This document shows positions 34,101 through 37,985 of a DNA stretch of 64,000 nucleotides, piece by piece. The notes beneath the pieces are model-generated. The model ran no database searches. It was not told the origin of the DNA and saw nothing but the letters and a program-made list of their open reading frames with translations. The position numbers and the translations under genes are program-made. How positions within the stretch are numbered: position 1 is the stretch's first letter; each line of letters opens with the position of its first letter. The stretch comes from Atrina japonica (Eukaryota > Mollusca > Bivalvia > Pterioida > Pinnidae). Location of the stretch: the NCBI GenBank assembly GCA_030159075.1, contig BROG01000527.1:206501-270500 (forward strand). The letters run 5' to 3'.

Positions 34101-36540
34101 AACACAGACATGTAAGCCATCAACAAGGCTATGGTGATTAATAGAGAATTTAAAACGTTGTGAAAATGCTTTCTGTCATAAAAGAGTGAAAATAACCAGG
34201 GGCGAAATTTTCCTGGTATACAGTATTCCTTCATAGAGTTGATTTGGAGAAAAATAGTTCCATCTCTTTGGCCATGTAATACTCCTACCTAAATAACACT
34301 ATGCCCAGTACCCAAAATGACAGACAGTAATACATGTAGTTATAAATAGGTCAAATATGTGTTCAATATAATTATCTTTCATTCATTTAGATCGGATCAT
34401 ATCAGCAGGGATTGGAGTTGAATAAGAAAAATTACCAAGGCTTTAGTTTTGTGGATTCTCGAAATATTCCAGCCTCGCAGTGTCCTGTCGGAAGTACATG
34501 CAACTGTGTCAAAGAAGATGGAAGCCCTTATTCTTACACAAGAGAGGGAGGTGTCTCTGGATTCTCATATTATGTTCTGGAAGATGGCAGTTATGTAAAT
34601 TCACAGACCGGTCAAGTGGTCCAAATTGAAAAGACACCTGACATGGCTGACCGTTTCCGTGATGTTTGGGGCATAATAGTGGCAACATTGGCAGGTCTTG
34701 GCGTTTTTGCATCTGTGTGTGTTTTCATCTATCTGTTGGTAGTTTATCCAGTACGAAGTGGAACAACGGTCCTTGGTTACATGCTAGCATTTGGTATTGT
34801 TCTGGAGTATGCCTTGGTGTTCGCTTTTATTGTACATGCAACTGAAGAAATCTGTGGACTAAGGAGGTTCTGTCTAGGTCTTGTCTATGCGATATGCTAT
34901 AGCTCCCTATTTGTCAAACTTGTCGACTGCTGGCGAAGTAAAAGTAAAGATGACATTTACGATGTTAAATATGTCAAACTTGGACGGCCATTAGGGTTTT
35001 TCTTTGTTGCTTGTCTGTTGGTTCTGGTTCAATGCATGATTAGTGCCGAGTGGTTGATTCTTGTTCCACCTACAATGGAACGTGTCATCTATAACCAAAT
35101 GCTTTGGCCGAGATGTATGCCTGATGATTTTTACGACGAAGGTTTAATATTGTCTCTCATATATGTAATGTTTATTATGTTGCTAAGCATAATTATTGGT
35201 TTCCTGTCTTGGAAGTCTACCAAAAACCACAGAGAATCCAGGTGGATTTTGGGTATTTTTGTACTCGGTATTCCTGTTTGGGTAGTCTTTTGTGTTGTGG
35301 CAGCTTTGGGTGTCTACAAGATGAGAGATGCTGCTGTAGCTATTGGACTGTTAGTAAATGCCACAATTATGTTTGTTTTGGGTCCCTTGAGGAAGCTGTA
35401 TCTCTTAAATAAATATGAAGCAAAGATGGAGGAAGAAGATCAAAAATCTGCATTGGAACATGCGAGTCAAAGAGGTGGTAAGTTAAAACTTTCAGTTCAC
35501 ATATTATATTTGACCAATTAAACACCTTTGGAAATGACTAAAGTGTGCTGATGAGGACCTAATCAAGCAAACTTCTGACGAAGACTAGCAATGGCAAAAG
35601 AGGTTGTAGTATCAGTTGTGGTAATTCGACAACAGCTGCATGATACATGATTATTTGAACAAGAATCAGGTTGAAATTAACAACTTTTTTCCTTTACCAT
35701 AAAGGCACTTTCAGAATAATATTGGATCCTTAGCTGATTTTTGTGAGAAGGTTTGCCAGTTTACTAGCAAAAGGCCAATGGTCTCTTCCCTGGTACATTG
35801 TAACCGGGATCTCTCCACCATTAAAAACTAGGAACCACCATTTAACTGAAAAGTTGTTGAGAGTGGTATAAAACACCAAAATTCATATTCAAAATAATAT
35901 AAAAGCTTGGTGTACTGCAAATGATTTTTATACTAGGGGATATGACCTGGAGTTGAACACATCAAAGCAAATAAAAAATCCGGGGAGGGGGGACTTATGA
36001 ACTATGGGCCTTTATTGGATCGAAAACTGCGTAGCTACTTATATCTTCATGCGAATAAGAACCTCTTTTGGGGTTTTAAACTTGCTGATATATTTATTGT
36101 GATTTTCAGATTATTCATCATCAATGTATGGAAGGCAGTACGATAATGTAGCCCAACTACACGACACCAACTCCATGAGAGGAAGCATGTTTGCCACTGA
36201 ACAAATGGCCTATACTGACCAAAGAGGTAATGTATACTATGACCAAAGATCTACTGTTATCATGTGTAACTGTTGAAACAGATTTGGGCCATATTTTAAC
36301 AGAATTCAAACCACCTTACACACTAAAACGTAACCACTGTACACACCATACCTCACCACCGTACTCAACAAAACAAAACCAACGTACACAACAAAACCTA
36401 ACCACCATCCACACACAAATCTAAACATTGTATACACCAGAACCTCTCCATACTAGAACACAGTAAAATTAACATTGTTTACATTGACTATAAGTTTCAC
36501 TCATAGTTTTTATTTATATTTTATTTCAGTTTCATATTAA
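6958..36540 (+). CDS. Class C 7TM receptor with five tandem VFT domains (whole gene, 16 coding exons)
   Basis: Predicted mGluR-like cell-surface receptor of about 2867 aa. Order: signal peptide (1-19), VFT1 (to about 504), VFT2 (505-995), VFT3 (996-1472), VFT4 (1473-1965), VFT5 (1966-2463), linker and 7TM (2464-2867). All 15 junctions have GT and AG ends and keep frame (phases 1,1,1,0,2,0,0,1,2,0,1,0,0,1,1), with no internal stop. There is only one signal peptide and one 7TM, which argues for a single gene and not five. VFT signatures recur: CG near the start, A-T-S-x-E-L, RTVP-x-D and NPWF-x-E. The nine-Cys CRD of mGluRs is absent and short three-Cys linkers replace it. Class C receptors usually have one VFT and 800-1200 aa. 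The start is the first Met after an in-frame TAA at 6940. Ligand unknown. The domain calls are firm; the single-transcript claim is inferred from phase and frame. Confidence 0.85.
7157..7911. other. Intron 1, unique part
   Basis: AT-rich intron with poly-A and poly-C stretches around 7300-7400. No other feature is seen before the MITE at 7912. Confidence 0.6.
7912..8142. mobile_element. MITE family 1, copy 1 (intron 1)
   Basis: About 230 bp, with ends ATACTGTATGCCTGGAAATT and its inverted partner AATTTTCAGGTATACAAT. The interior contains AGGACAGAAAACATATTCA. Seven copies lie in gene 1 introns. Confidence 0.8.
8273..8386 (+). CDS. Gene 1 exon 2: VFT1, helix 1
   Basis: 114 nt, phase 1 to 1, after TTTTTAG. 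It encodes GSMQSYEAIRWALDRLNKK and ends with IPGVKLG. This matches the mGluR stretch x-Q-R-x-E-A-M-x-x-A-L-D-x-I-N and L-P-G-V-x-L-G. The Arg of Q-R-x-E-A is Ser here. Donor CTAG|GTAATA. Confidence 0.85.
8438..8675 (+). mobile_element. Headless SINE, family D
   Basis: The body matches the inverted element at 42040-42352 (CACTGCATTGGCGTCAGTCC, then ATAGCACAGG-CCAAAATTTG). It also shows family-A-like phrases (TTGTCTTTTGGATGA). The tRNA-like head is missing and the tail is ACAAAACAAAC. A degenerate insertion in intron 2. Confidence 0.65.
8816..9055. repeat. ~28-bp palindromic tandem repeat (GTGGTACCAC core)
   Basis: About nine units of TGTGGTACCACAATATACCA-type sequence. Each is centred on the perfect palindrome GTGGTACCAC, with a KpnI-type GGTACC centre. 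Located in intron 2, ending 40 bp before exon 3. Confidence 0.9.
9096..9218 (+). CDS. Gene 1 exon 3: VFT1, strand/helix with conserved Cys
   Basis: 123 nt, phase 1 to 1, after TTTTTACAG. It begins GMMSYDYCDT, equivalent to the L-G-x-x-x-x-D-x-C of mGluR VFTs, and ends SSQIMLG. Donor CTTG|GTAAGT. Confidence 0.85.
9260..9803 (+). mobile_element. SINE family B copy, split by a family A SINE
   Basis: Left part 9260-9446 (CATGGCCAAGTAGTT head, then CCCACTGGAACCTAAG) and right part 9748-9803 (ACTGGCCACCACCATATAAC) form one family-B element. The family A SINE at 9447-9734 interrupts it. The same uninterrupted order is seen in the copy at 26424. Confidence 0.85.
9447..9734 (+). mobile_element. SINE family A, copy 2, with exact TSD
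   Basis: Full-length tRNA-headed SINE with A box CTCAGTCGGTAG, B box GAGTTCGAGTCC and tail ACAAACAAACAAAAA. It is flanked by the perfect 13-bp duplication tccaccattataa at 9434-9446 and 9735-9747, which defines its ends. Confidence 0.95.
9804..11355. other. Intron 3, AT-rich; contains a ~530-bp inverted-repeat element
   Basis: An element at about 10350-10882 has ends TGTAAAACTT and AAGTTTTACTGTA, with TATAACGAA motifs inside both arms. It looks like a MITE of the ACAGT-AAAAC type. The rest is unremarkable. Confidence 0.5.
11356..11911. repeat. 42-bp minisatellite in intron 3
   Basis: About 13 head-to-tail units (GATGTTACTGTGGTCCTCTA, then GTCCAGATCATCCTCTTACTGA). Units are 85-100 percent alike. 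The length is a multiple of three and stop-free, so it reads as a 14-residue peptide repeat in one frame, but no splice site or domain supports coding. Confidence 0.97.
12278..12444 (+). CDS. Gene 1 exon 4: VFT1 ligand-site segment
   Basis: 167 nt, phase 1 to 0, after TTTTTACAG. It encodes residues 146-201. GASSSSATI corresponds to the Ser-rich G-x-S-S-S loop that holds the amino-acid backbone in mGluRs. ATSPEL (175-180) carries the Thr equivalent of mGluR1 Thr188. RTVPPD (191-196) is the family signature. Donor GGAT|GTATGT. Confidence 0.88.
12490..12773 (+). mobile_element. SINE family A, copy 3, with exact 15-bp TSD
   Basis: Full-length copy bounded by the perfect duplication tctaacagttttcag (12475-12489 and 12774-12788). 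It begins 45 bp after exon 4. The intact TSD suggests it is young. Confidence 0.95.
12919..13105 (+). mobile_element. SINE family B, partial copy
   Basis: It starts GTGGCTGAGTGGTTAGAG (tRNA-like A box), then CTCACCTCTAGTCAGCGCAG and CCCACTGGAACCTCAGC, the same order as at 40499 and 33557. The 3' end has decayed. Confidence 0.75.
13385..13851 (+). CDS. Gene 1 exon 5: VFT1 lobe 2
   Basis: 467 nt, phase 0 to 2, after CTGTTACAG. It begins AIVKLLGDIGWQYVVVVYTD, the lobe 2 entry strand. DDSYGSGAF follows, equivalent to mGluR Y-G-x-S-G with its ligand-contact Tyr. It ends NPWYKDW, the NPWF-x-E-F-W signature. Donor ATTG|GTATGT. GC content is higher than in the flanking introns. Confidence 0.9.
13873..14637. 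repeat. Dispersed repeat in intron 5
   Basis: Bounded by TTTAGATCATCTGAGCTGAA and, at the right, GACCTGTTGGGCCTCTTGTT. These are the two ends of a repeat whose CTTGACGGTCACCTGA motif is also seen near 1530. It contains duplicated phrases (GTTTGTGAATGAAAA twice). Transposon class unknown. Confidence 0.55.
15062..15291. mobile_element. MITE family 1, copy 2 (intron 5)
   Basis: Ends TACTGTATTCTTGGAAATTT and AAAATTTCCAGGTATACA. The interior has GGTGATTTAGGGCGAAT, shared with the copies at 27804, 30433 and 33993. Confidence 0.85.
15443..15884 (+). CDS. Gene 1 exon 6: VFT1 C-terminal part
   Basis: 442 nt, phase 2 to 0, after AATTTTACAG. It continues NPWYKDW with YMTENACKLS. It contains EPAVHAVYGYANALRRAH, the helix equivalent to mGluR A-V-Y-A-M-A-H-A-L. 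The end has VQFDANGDIVGPSYDIYNF, the mGluR F-D-x-x-G-D-x-x-x-x-Y-D-I-x-N-x pattern. Closes at FKFRW, with donor ATGG|GTGAGT. Confidence 0.9.
16160..16790. repeat. 65-bp minisatellite in intron 6
   Basis: Eight near-identical units start at 16236, 16301, 16366 and so on at 65-bp steps (GTGGTCTAACAAGACAGGTG, then GTATTCTATGACTGTGGTCA). It follows a decayed ACAGTGG-type element at 16013. A B-box-like GGGTTCGATTCC fragment of a tRNA SINE lies just after it, near 16820. Confidence 0.97.
16979..18451 (+). CDS. Gene 1 exon 7: complete VFT2 in one exon
   Basis: 1473 nt, phase 0 to 0, 491 codons (residues 505-995), after TTTGACAG. It starts LGTYSDKT, then a three-Cys linker (C541, C546, C549; CPSSGCRPC). 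The VFT begins at GVFSLHRPG and has LTCG, LPGVTLGGLAFDDC and TNPWFNEWYE. This domain is the most degenerate: the A-T-S-x-E-L motif reads A-K-L-S-D-F (Lys for Thr at about 696) and RTVP-x-D reads ENFRVS. A structural or dimerising role without ligand is plausible. Donor CAAG|GTAAAG. Confidence 0.93.
18771..19412. mobile_element. Inverted-repeat element with a nested MITE (intron 7)
   Basis: The arms carry related CTAGT-rich sequence (GACTAGTAACTTTAGC at the left, CTAACTAGTCCAACTGACTA at the right). Inside, 19008-19188 is a separate palindromic element with ends ACAGTAAAACCTG and CAGGTTTTACTGT. Confidence 0.6.
19008..19188. mobile_element. Palindromic MITE, ACAGTAAAACCTG ends
   Basis: Perfect 13-bp terminal inverted repeats, with internal CCTGTCTATAAAGG and CCTGCTCATAAAGG motifs. 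Similar ends occur at 29891, 48499 and 62964. Confidence 0.8.
19652..19741. mobile_element. MITE family 2, short form
   Basis: About 90 bp: TAACTCATTCACCCTAAAGA at the left and GGGGCTGATGGGTTTA at the right, with CACATTTGGACTGGTCTAAG inside. The same form occurs at 24657, 30673 and 25793; long forms lie at 22797 and 36753. Confidence 0.75.
19742..20488. other. Intron 7, remainder
   Basis: A family-B SINE 3' fragment lies at about 20049-20117 (GGAAGGCCAGTGATCTTTTC, then TACATTGTAACCAGGTT). After it come about five diverged ~36-bp units of the type AAAGCCACTGGGCCAATTTT (20130-20300). The rest is plain. Confidence 0.6.
20489..21638 (+). CDS. Gene 1 exon 8: VFT3, main part
   Basis: 1150 nt, phase 0 to 1, residues 996-1379, after AATTTCAG. 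It starts VGDYNFQ, then the three-Cys linker CPEVCTEC (C1028, C1032, C1035). The VFT begins at AIFDIHYPG with YLCG and GFQASEAFKFALDRIN. It keeps ATSPEL and RTIPSDD and ends with NPWFNEFY. The Arg of Q-R-x-E-A is Ala. The D-G-W-type Asp (mGluR1 Asp318 region) is not evident (MSNRVW). Donor CAAG|GTAATA. Confidence 0.92.
21655..22730. repeat. ~52-bp minisatellite in intron 8
   Basis: About twenty units of ACAGAATGTATGGTACATAT, then GTCACATGATATGCCAGTGT. Unit lengths are about 46-54 bp because the ATCTAGTGTG segment varies. It begins within 20 bp of the exon 8 donor. Confidence 0.97.
22797..23015. mobile_element. MITE family 2, long form, copy 1
   Basis: About 220 bp. Left end TTTTAACTCTTCATTCCCAA, right end CAGGGGGTCAATGAGTAGA. 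The interior (AAATCAATAAATAGAATGG, GACAGTGGGCTTTACCATT) is shared with 36753-36974. Confidence 0.8.
23040..23260. mobile_element. MITE family 1, copy 3 (intron 8)
   Basis: Degenerate left end (GTTTGCCCCTGATTATTTTC), clear right end AATTTTCAAGGTATACAGTA. The interior (AAATTCACCCTAAATCACCA) is inverted relative to the copy at 15062. Confidence 0.75.
23458..23581 (+). CDS. Gene 1 exon 9: VFT3, C-terminal helix
   Basis: 124 nt, phase 1 to 2, after TTATTTCAG. It encodes TFKEDITVLPTIHAVTAMAK and then KCGPNYNTVCSR. This is the late VFT helix (mGluR A-I-x-A-M-A-x-x-L) and the Cys pair before the C-terminal strand; GPNYN-x-V-C matches GANYNGVC of VFT2. Donor CTAG|GTAAGA. Confidence 0.88.
23615..23960 (+). 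mobile_element. tRNA-derived SINE, family C
   Basis: tRNA-like head with A box ATCTCAGTTGGTAGAG and B box GGTTCCTGGTTCGTTCCC. A non-tRNA body follows (CTCACTTGAGAAGGACTCC-like, TCTCCCTGGATGAGTG). A B-box fragment near 16820 may be a second copy. Boundaries are approximate. Confidence 0.6.
23961..24828. other. Intron 9, remainder
   Basis: It holds a 30-bp direct repeat (TAGGTTCTAGAATATATGT twice near 23990-24045). At about 24535-24592 is a single diverged unit related to the 65-bp minisatellite (CAGGTGGTCTCACAAGACAGG). A short family 2 MITE lies at 24657-24744. No coding content. Confidence 0.6.
24657..24744. mobile_element. MITE family 2, short form
   Basis: Ends AACTCAATCATCCCTAAGA and GGGTTGGATGAGTTAA. 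The centre GTCTAAGTCATTGATTTACA matches the copy at 19652. Confidence 0.75.
24829..24985 (+). CDS. Gene 1 exon 10: VFT3, end
   Basis: 157 nt, phase 2 to 0, after AATTTTAG. It encodes RFKTDLDTVGMVINYMDTMN, then ILGETFRFIQREANYDLNVY and ends TASIN. This is the last VFT helix and strand (Y-D-x-N-V-Y parallels mGluR Y-D-I-x-N-Y). Donor AAAT|GTAAGT. Confidence 0.85.
25120..25480. repeat. Probable dispersed repeat (intron 10)
   Basis: Sequence with CCTTGGCCTAGTGACATTGA and related GTGACCTTGATG phrases resembles a dispersed bivalve repeat seen from texture only. No terminal structure was found. Confidence 0.35.
25590..25780. mobile_element. MITE family 1, copy 4 (intron 10)
   Basis: Ends TTTTCCTGGAAATTTTCAC and GATGAAAATTTCCAGGTA. 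The interior GGTGATTTAGGGCAAATTC is shared. This copy is shortened to about 190 bp. Confidence 0.8.
25793..25887. mobile_element. MITE family 2, short form
   Basis: Left CCTTTAGCTCATCTACCCCT, right GAGGGTAAATGGGTTAAG, with GGTCAATCCAAATGTGTC inside. This is the inverted orientation of the 19652 copy. Confidence 0.65.
25934..26099 (+). CDS. Gene 1 exon 11: linker before VFT4
   Basis: 166 nt, phase 0 to 1, residues from 1473, after TTTGCAG. It begins EGTFSDNKV, the counterpart of [VIL]-G-x-Y, and then holds the three-Cys linker CIGDCAVC (C1500, C1504, C1507). It ends MYYPADIMIVG, the first VFT4 strand. Unlike the other modules, linker and VFT are split by an intron here. Donor GTTG|GTAAGA. Confidence 0.87.
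26424..26665 (+). mobile_element. SINE family B copy
   Basis: Diverged tRNA-like head (GTGTCAGAGTGGTTACAA), then CCCACTGGAACCTAAGCTGA, GGCCGGTGACCTCTTCTTGG and ACTGGCCACCACCATATAAC, ending GAGTGTGGTGTTAAA. Confidence 0.8.
26666..27803. other. Intron 11, central part
   Basis: No gene or clear repeat. The 27160-27370 stretch has longer open reading on the minus strand but no recognisable domain and no supporting splice context. Confidence 0.55.
27804..28021. mobile_element. MITE family 1, copy 5 (intron 11)
   Basis: Left end AATACTTGGAAATTTTCACT, right end AAAATTTCCAGGAATACAGT. The interior ATTGGTGATTTAGGGCCAA is shared. It ends 66 bp before exon 12. Confidence 0.85.
28088..29400 (+). CDS. 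Gene 1 exon 12: VFT4
   Basis: 1313 nt, phase 1 to 0, after TTATCTACAG. With exon 11 it makes residues 1473-1965. It starts GLFDVHKQGPTPYTCGPIN, very close to the mGluR G-L-F-P-V-H opening. It has GLQLVEAFYYAIDYVN (Leu in place of the glutamate-binding Arg), LGGIALDVC, the ATGLEL variant of the motif, RTVPADD, FIGTDKW (keeping the Asp of the G-S-D-G-W motif) and NPWFNEYYELVYNC. It ends NGYYLED. Donor AGAT|GTAAGT. Confidence 0.93.
29401..29890. other. Intron 12, first part
   Basis: AT-rich, no gene or repeat recognised. Confidence 0.55.
29891..30069. mobile_element. Palindromic MITE, ACAGTCAAACTTG ends
   Basis: About 180 bp with inverted ends ACAGTCAAACTTG and CAAGTTTGACTGT, and internal CCTTTATA repeats. 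Related to the element at 19008. Confidence 0.8.
30433..30645. mobile_element. MITE family 1, copy 6 (intron 12)
   Basis: Right end GGGGCGAAAATTTCCAGGTA followed by TACAGTA. The interior GTATGGTGATTTAGGGCAAA is shared. The left end has decayed. Confidence 0.8.
30673..30762. mobile_element. MITE family 2, short form
   Basis: TAGCTCATTCACCCCTATAG at the left, CAGGGGTTGAAGAGTGAA at the right. Centre ATAGATTTACAGAAGAGTCC. Confidence 0.75.
31249..32742 (+). CDS. Gene 1 exon 13: complete VFT5 in one exon
   Basis: 1494 nt, phase 0 to 0, 498 codons (residues 1966-2463), after AATTTTAG. It starts VGSYNDTDYL, then the three-Cys linker CEGVASCKC (C1989, C1995, C1997). The VFT has DPYSCGPID, LGGIALDTC, ATSVEL, RTVPPDD, SDNPYGRAAV (ligand-contact Tyr kept) and FFGSDTWAN (Asp kept). 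The NPWF motif is altered to PTDWFQDIY. It ends with GDIGYNILNF and FVYEK. It keeps most of the backbone-binding residues and is the VFT next to the membrane. Donor AAAG|GTGAGA. Confidence 0.93.
32792..33152 (+). mobile_element. MITE family 3, copy 2 (intron 13)
   Basis: About 360 bp. Ends AAAGGGGCATTAGCTGTGTT and AACTCAGCTAATTGCCCTT form an inverted pair. The interior is nearly palindromic (ACAATAACAAAAAAAGAGAT at the left, TCTTGTTTGTTATTGTAC at the right). Confidence 0.88.
33153..33556. other. Intron 13, AT-rich part
   Basis: Nothing recognised apart from a TTATTTATTATTT simple run near 33338. Confidence 0.6.
33557..33780 (+). mobile_element. SINE family B copy
   Basis: Head GGTTCTCAATGGCTGAGTG, then CACTTCTGGTCAGTGCAGGA, GTTTGCCAGTTTACTTGCGT and tail TTTAGTGTGGCATAAAACAC. 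Confidence 0.8.
33993..34225. mobile_element. MITE family 1, copy 7 (intron 13)
   Basis: Right end GGGGCGAAATTTTCCTGGTA then TACAGTA. Interior AGGCTATGGTGATTAATAGA. Left end eroded (AACTGTTTTCCTTTAAAATT). Confidence 0.78.
34391..35477 (+). CDS. Gene 1 exon 14: three-Cys linker and 7TM domain
   Basis: 1087 nt, phase 0 to 1, residues 2464 to about 2826, after TTCATTTAG. It starts IGSYQQGLEL, then CPVGSTCNC (C2494, C2500, C2502), far shorter than the nine-Cys CRD. Seven hydrophobic helices follow at roughly 2556-2582, 2589-2612, 2623-2642, 2664-2687, 2714-2735, 2748-2769 and 2776-2796. Class C features: the TM3/ECL2 Cys pair (C2618 in ICGLRRF, C2705 in PRCMPDD), EWLILVPP after TM4 and NHRES in the third intracellular loop where mGluRs have NEAK. 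The CG-x-x-R-F...YAI...LLVKL TM3 pattern is shared with gene 2 and recalls boss/GPRC5-type receptors. Donor GGTG|GTAAGT. Confidence 0.93.
35725..35905 (+). mobile_element. SINE family B, 3' part (intron 14)
   Basis: GAAGGTTTGCCAGTTTACTA, then CTCTTCCCTGGTACATTGTA and GAACCACCATTTAACTGAAA, the order seen in other family-B copies. The head is missing. Confidence 0.75.
36110..36226 (+). CDS. Gene 1 exon 15: cytoplasmic tail
   Basis: 117 nt, phase 1 to 1, after GATTTTCAG. It encodes DYSSSMYGRQYDNVAQLHDT, then NSMRGSMFATEQMAYTDQR. Polar, Ser/Tyr-rich cytoplasmic tail without a known domain. Donor AGAG|GTAATG. Confidence 0.75.
36530..36540 (+). CDS. Gene 1 exon 16: last 11 coding bases and stop
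   Basis: After TTTATTTCAG, the phase-1 join gives V-S-Y-stop (TAA at 36538-36540). The 3'UTR follows. If the exon 15 donor were not used, translation would instead run on in the intron. Confidence 0.65.
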
Positions 36541-36722
36541 GAAGAGTTTTGCCATAGATAATTACTTCAAGTAGAGAACTCCACGTTGTCTGAGATCGCA
36601 TAGAAATAATCCAAACAAACCCGCCAAGCAGACAACCTCAGCAGACTTCATATAAAGATAACATTTGATATTTTTGAGTGAACTTAACATAGAAACAGTG
36701 ATAAATGAGAGTGCGGTCCAGA

Positions 36723-36728
36723 AATAAA
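36723..36728 (+). terminator. Gene 1 polyadenylation signal
   Basis: AATAAA lies 183 bp after the stop codon, giving a short 3'UTR that would end near 36745, just before the family 2 MITE. Confidence 0.55.
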
Positions 36729-36752
36729 GTTTAAACCTGTACTTTAGTGTAG

Positions 36753-36974
36753 TTTTTAACTTATAAACCCCTGTGGTCACATTTAGACTCACCCAAATCA
36801 ATGAATAGTATGGTCTAATGTCATAATTTGGGAATCAAGAAGTTAATATTGTTTGTAAAATATTACAAAATTTGGATTGAATTCTAAATCACACACCACT
36901 GGATTTTGGCAGTGGACTTAACCATTCTTTTAAATGGGCATGTCCAAATGTGATTTAAGGGGTTGATGAGTTCA
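36753..36974. mobile_element. MITE family 2, long form, copy 2
   Basis: TTTTTAACTTATAAACCCCT at the left, ATTTAAGGGGTTGATGAGTT at the right. Interior CCAAATCAATGAATAGTATG parallels 22797-23015. Confidence 0.8.
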
Positions 36975-37642
36975 AGAAAGAATGCCTCAAATTGCCGAAG
37001 GTAACATCAACTGTGTGCCTTAAAGGGAACGTGTCTGTTGGCTAGTAGCCGAATAAAAGTAATTATAGACTCTTTGGGATGTACTAAACTATACATATTT
37101 CTTCAATAATATTATAAAATATGGACTCCAACGTAGAACAATAAATGATGTTATATCAATTTTGTATTGAAAATTCAGATCCAGAATTTTTCTGGCATAC
37201 AAGATATTTCTATATATATTAGTATTAAGTTCTTTCTATGAATACTGATTCACAAAAAAATGAAGTGGATGAATATATATGAGTGTTTCCACATGAATTT
37301 GAGCATGTCTTCATTCCTTGTATAAAATTATTCAATTTTTATACATGTTTGTTGGATACTGTTTCATTAAATATAATAAAATGCCACCATATTACGTATG
37401 CAAAATTGTTATTGGAGAGAATGGGGTCACAATTCCTTGCATGGCATAAATGTTTTGCTGTTCATTTTAAATATCATCATAAAATGTCAAACATACATGT
37501 CTCAATTTTAGAAACTTTTGTCATTGCATTAGAACAAATCTATCCCCCCCCTCCCGTCTCATTCTTCTAAAAAAAACCTATAGTACGTCTGTATGGTGAT
37601 GACCTTCACTTAGTACATAATGACGTCAGTATCTAAGATTAG
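36975..37642. other. Intergenic, nothing recognised
   Basis: AT-rich sequence between the two convergent genes. No domain-bearing frame. Confidence 0.55.
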
Positions 37643-37985
37643 GGCCCGAGGTCACCAAATATACTCGGATGTCACTCAAGCTCAACTAACTTTTCCTGAT
37701 TTTAAAGTAAAACACGAAGGACAGGTTTGTATATTGATAGATTACAATTGTTGGTGATAATGATTATTATTTCTCATCTGAAGAAAACTTCAGAAATATT
37801 GAAAAATTGTTTTGAGTATGCACTCCAATCTCAAGAAAATTTTGTATGACCCGAAATTTTATATGTGAATGATGAAAAATAATAACATTTTCTATTTATT
37901 CAAACAACTGTCTAGTCAAAAAATAAAAAATAAAATATATGTTGAGCTTGAGTACTGAGTAAATCTGGTGACTTTGGGTCTGGAT
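37643..37985. mobile_element. ~340-bp inverted-repeat element (family 6)
   Basis: The left arm (CCGAGGTCACCAAATATACT, ACTCAAGCTCAAC) is inverted at the right (GTTGAGCTTGAGTACTGAGT, then GGTGACTTTGGG). The same arms recur at 61868-62258. Confidence 0.7.

Noticed and set aside
7400..36000. Five separate VFT genes in tandem instead of one gene
   Set aside because: Modules 2-5 lack their own signal peptides, start codons and terminators, and every junction is in frame. Kept as the main alternative to be tested by RNA.
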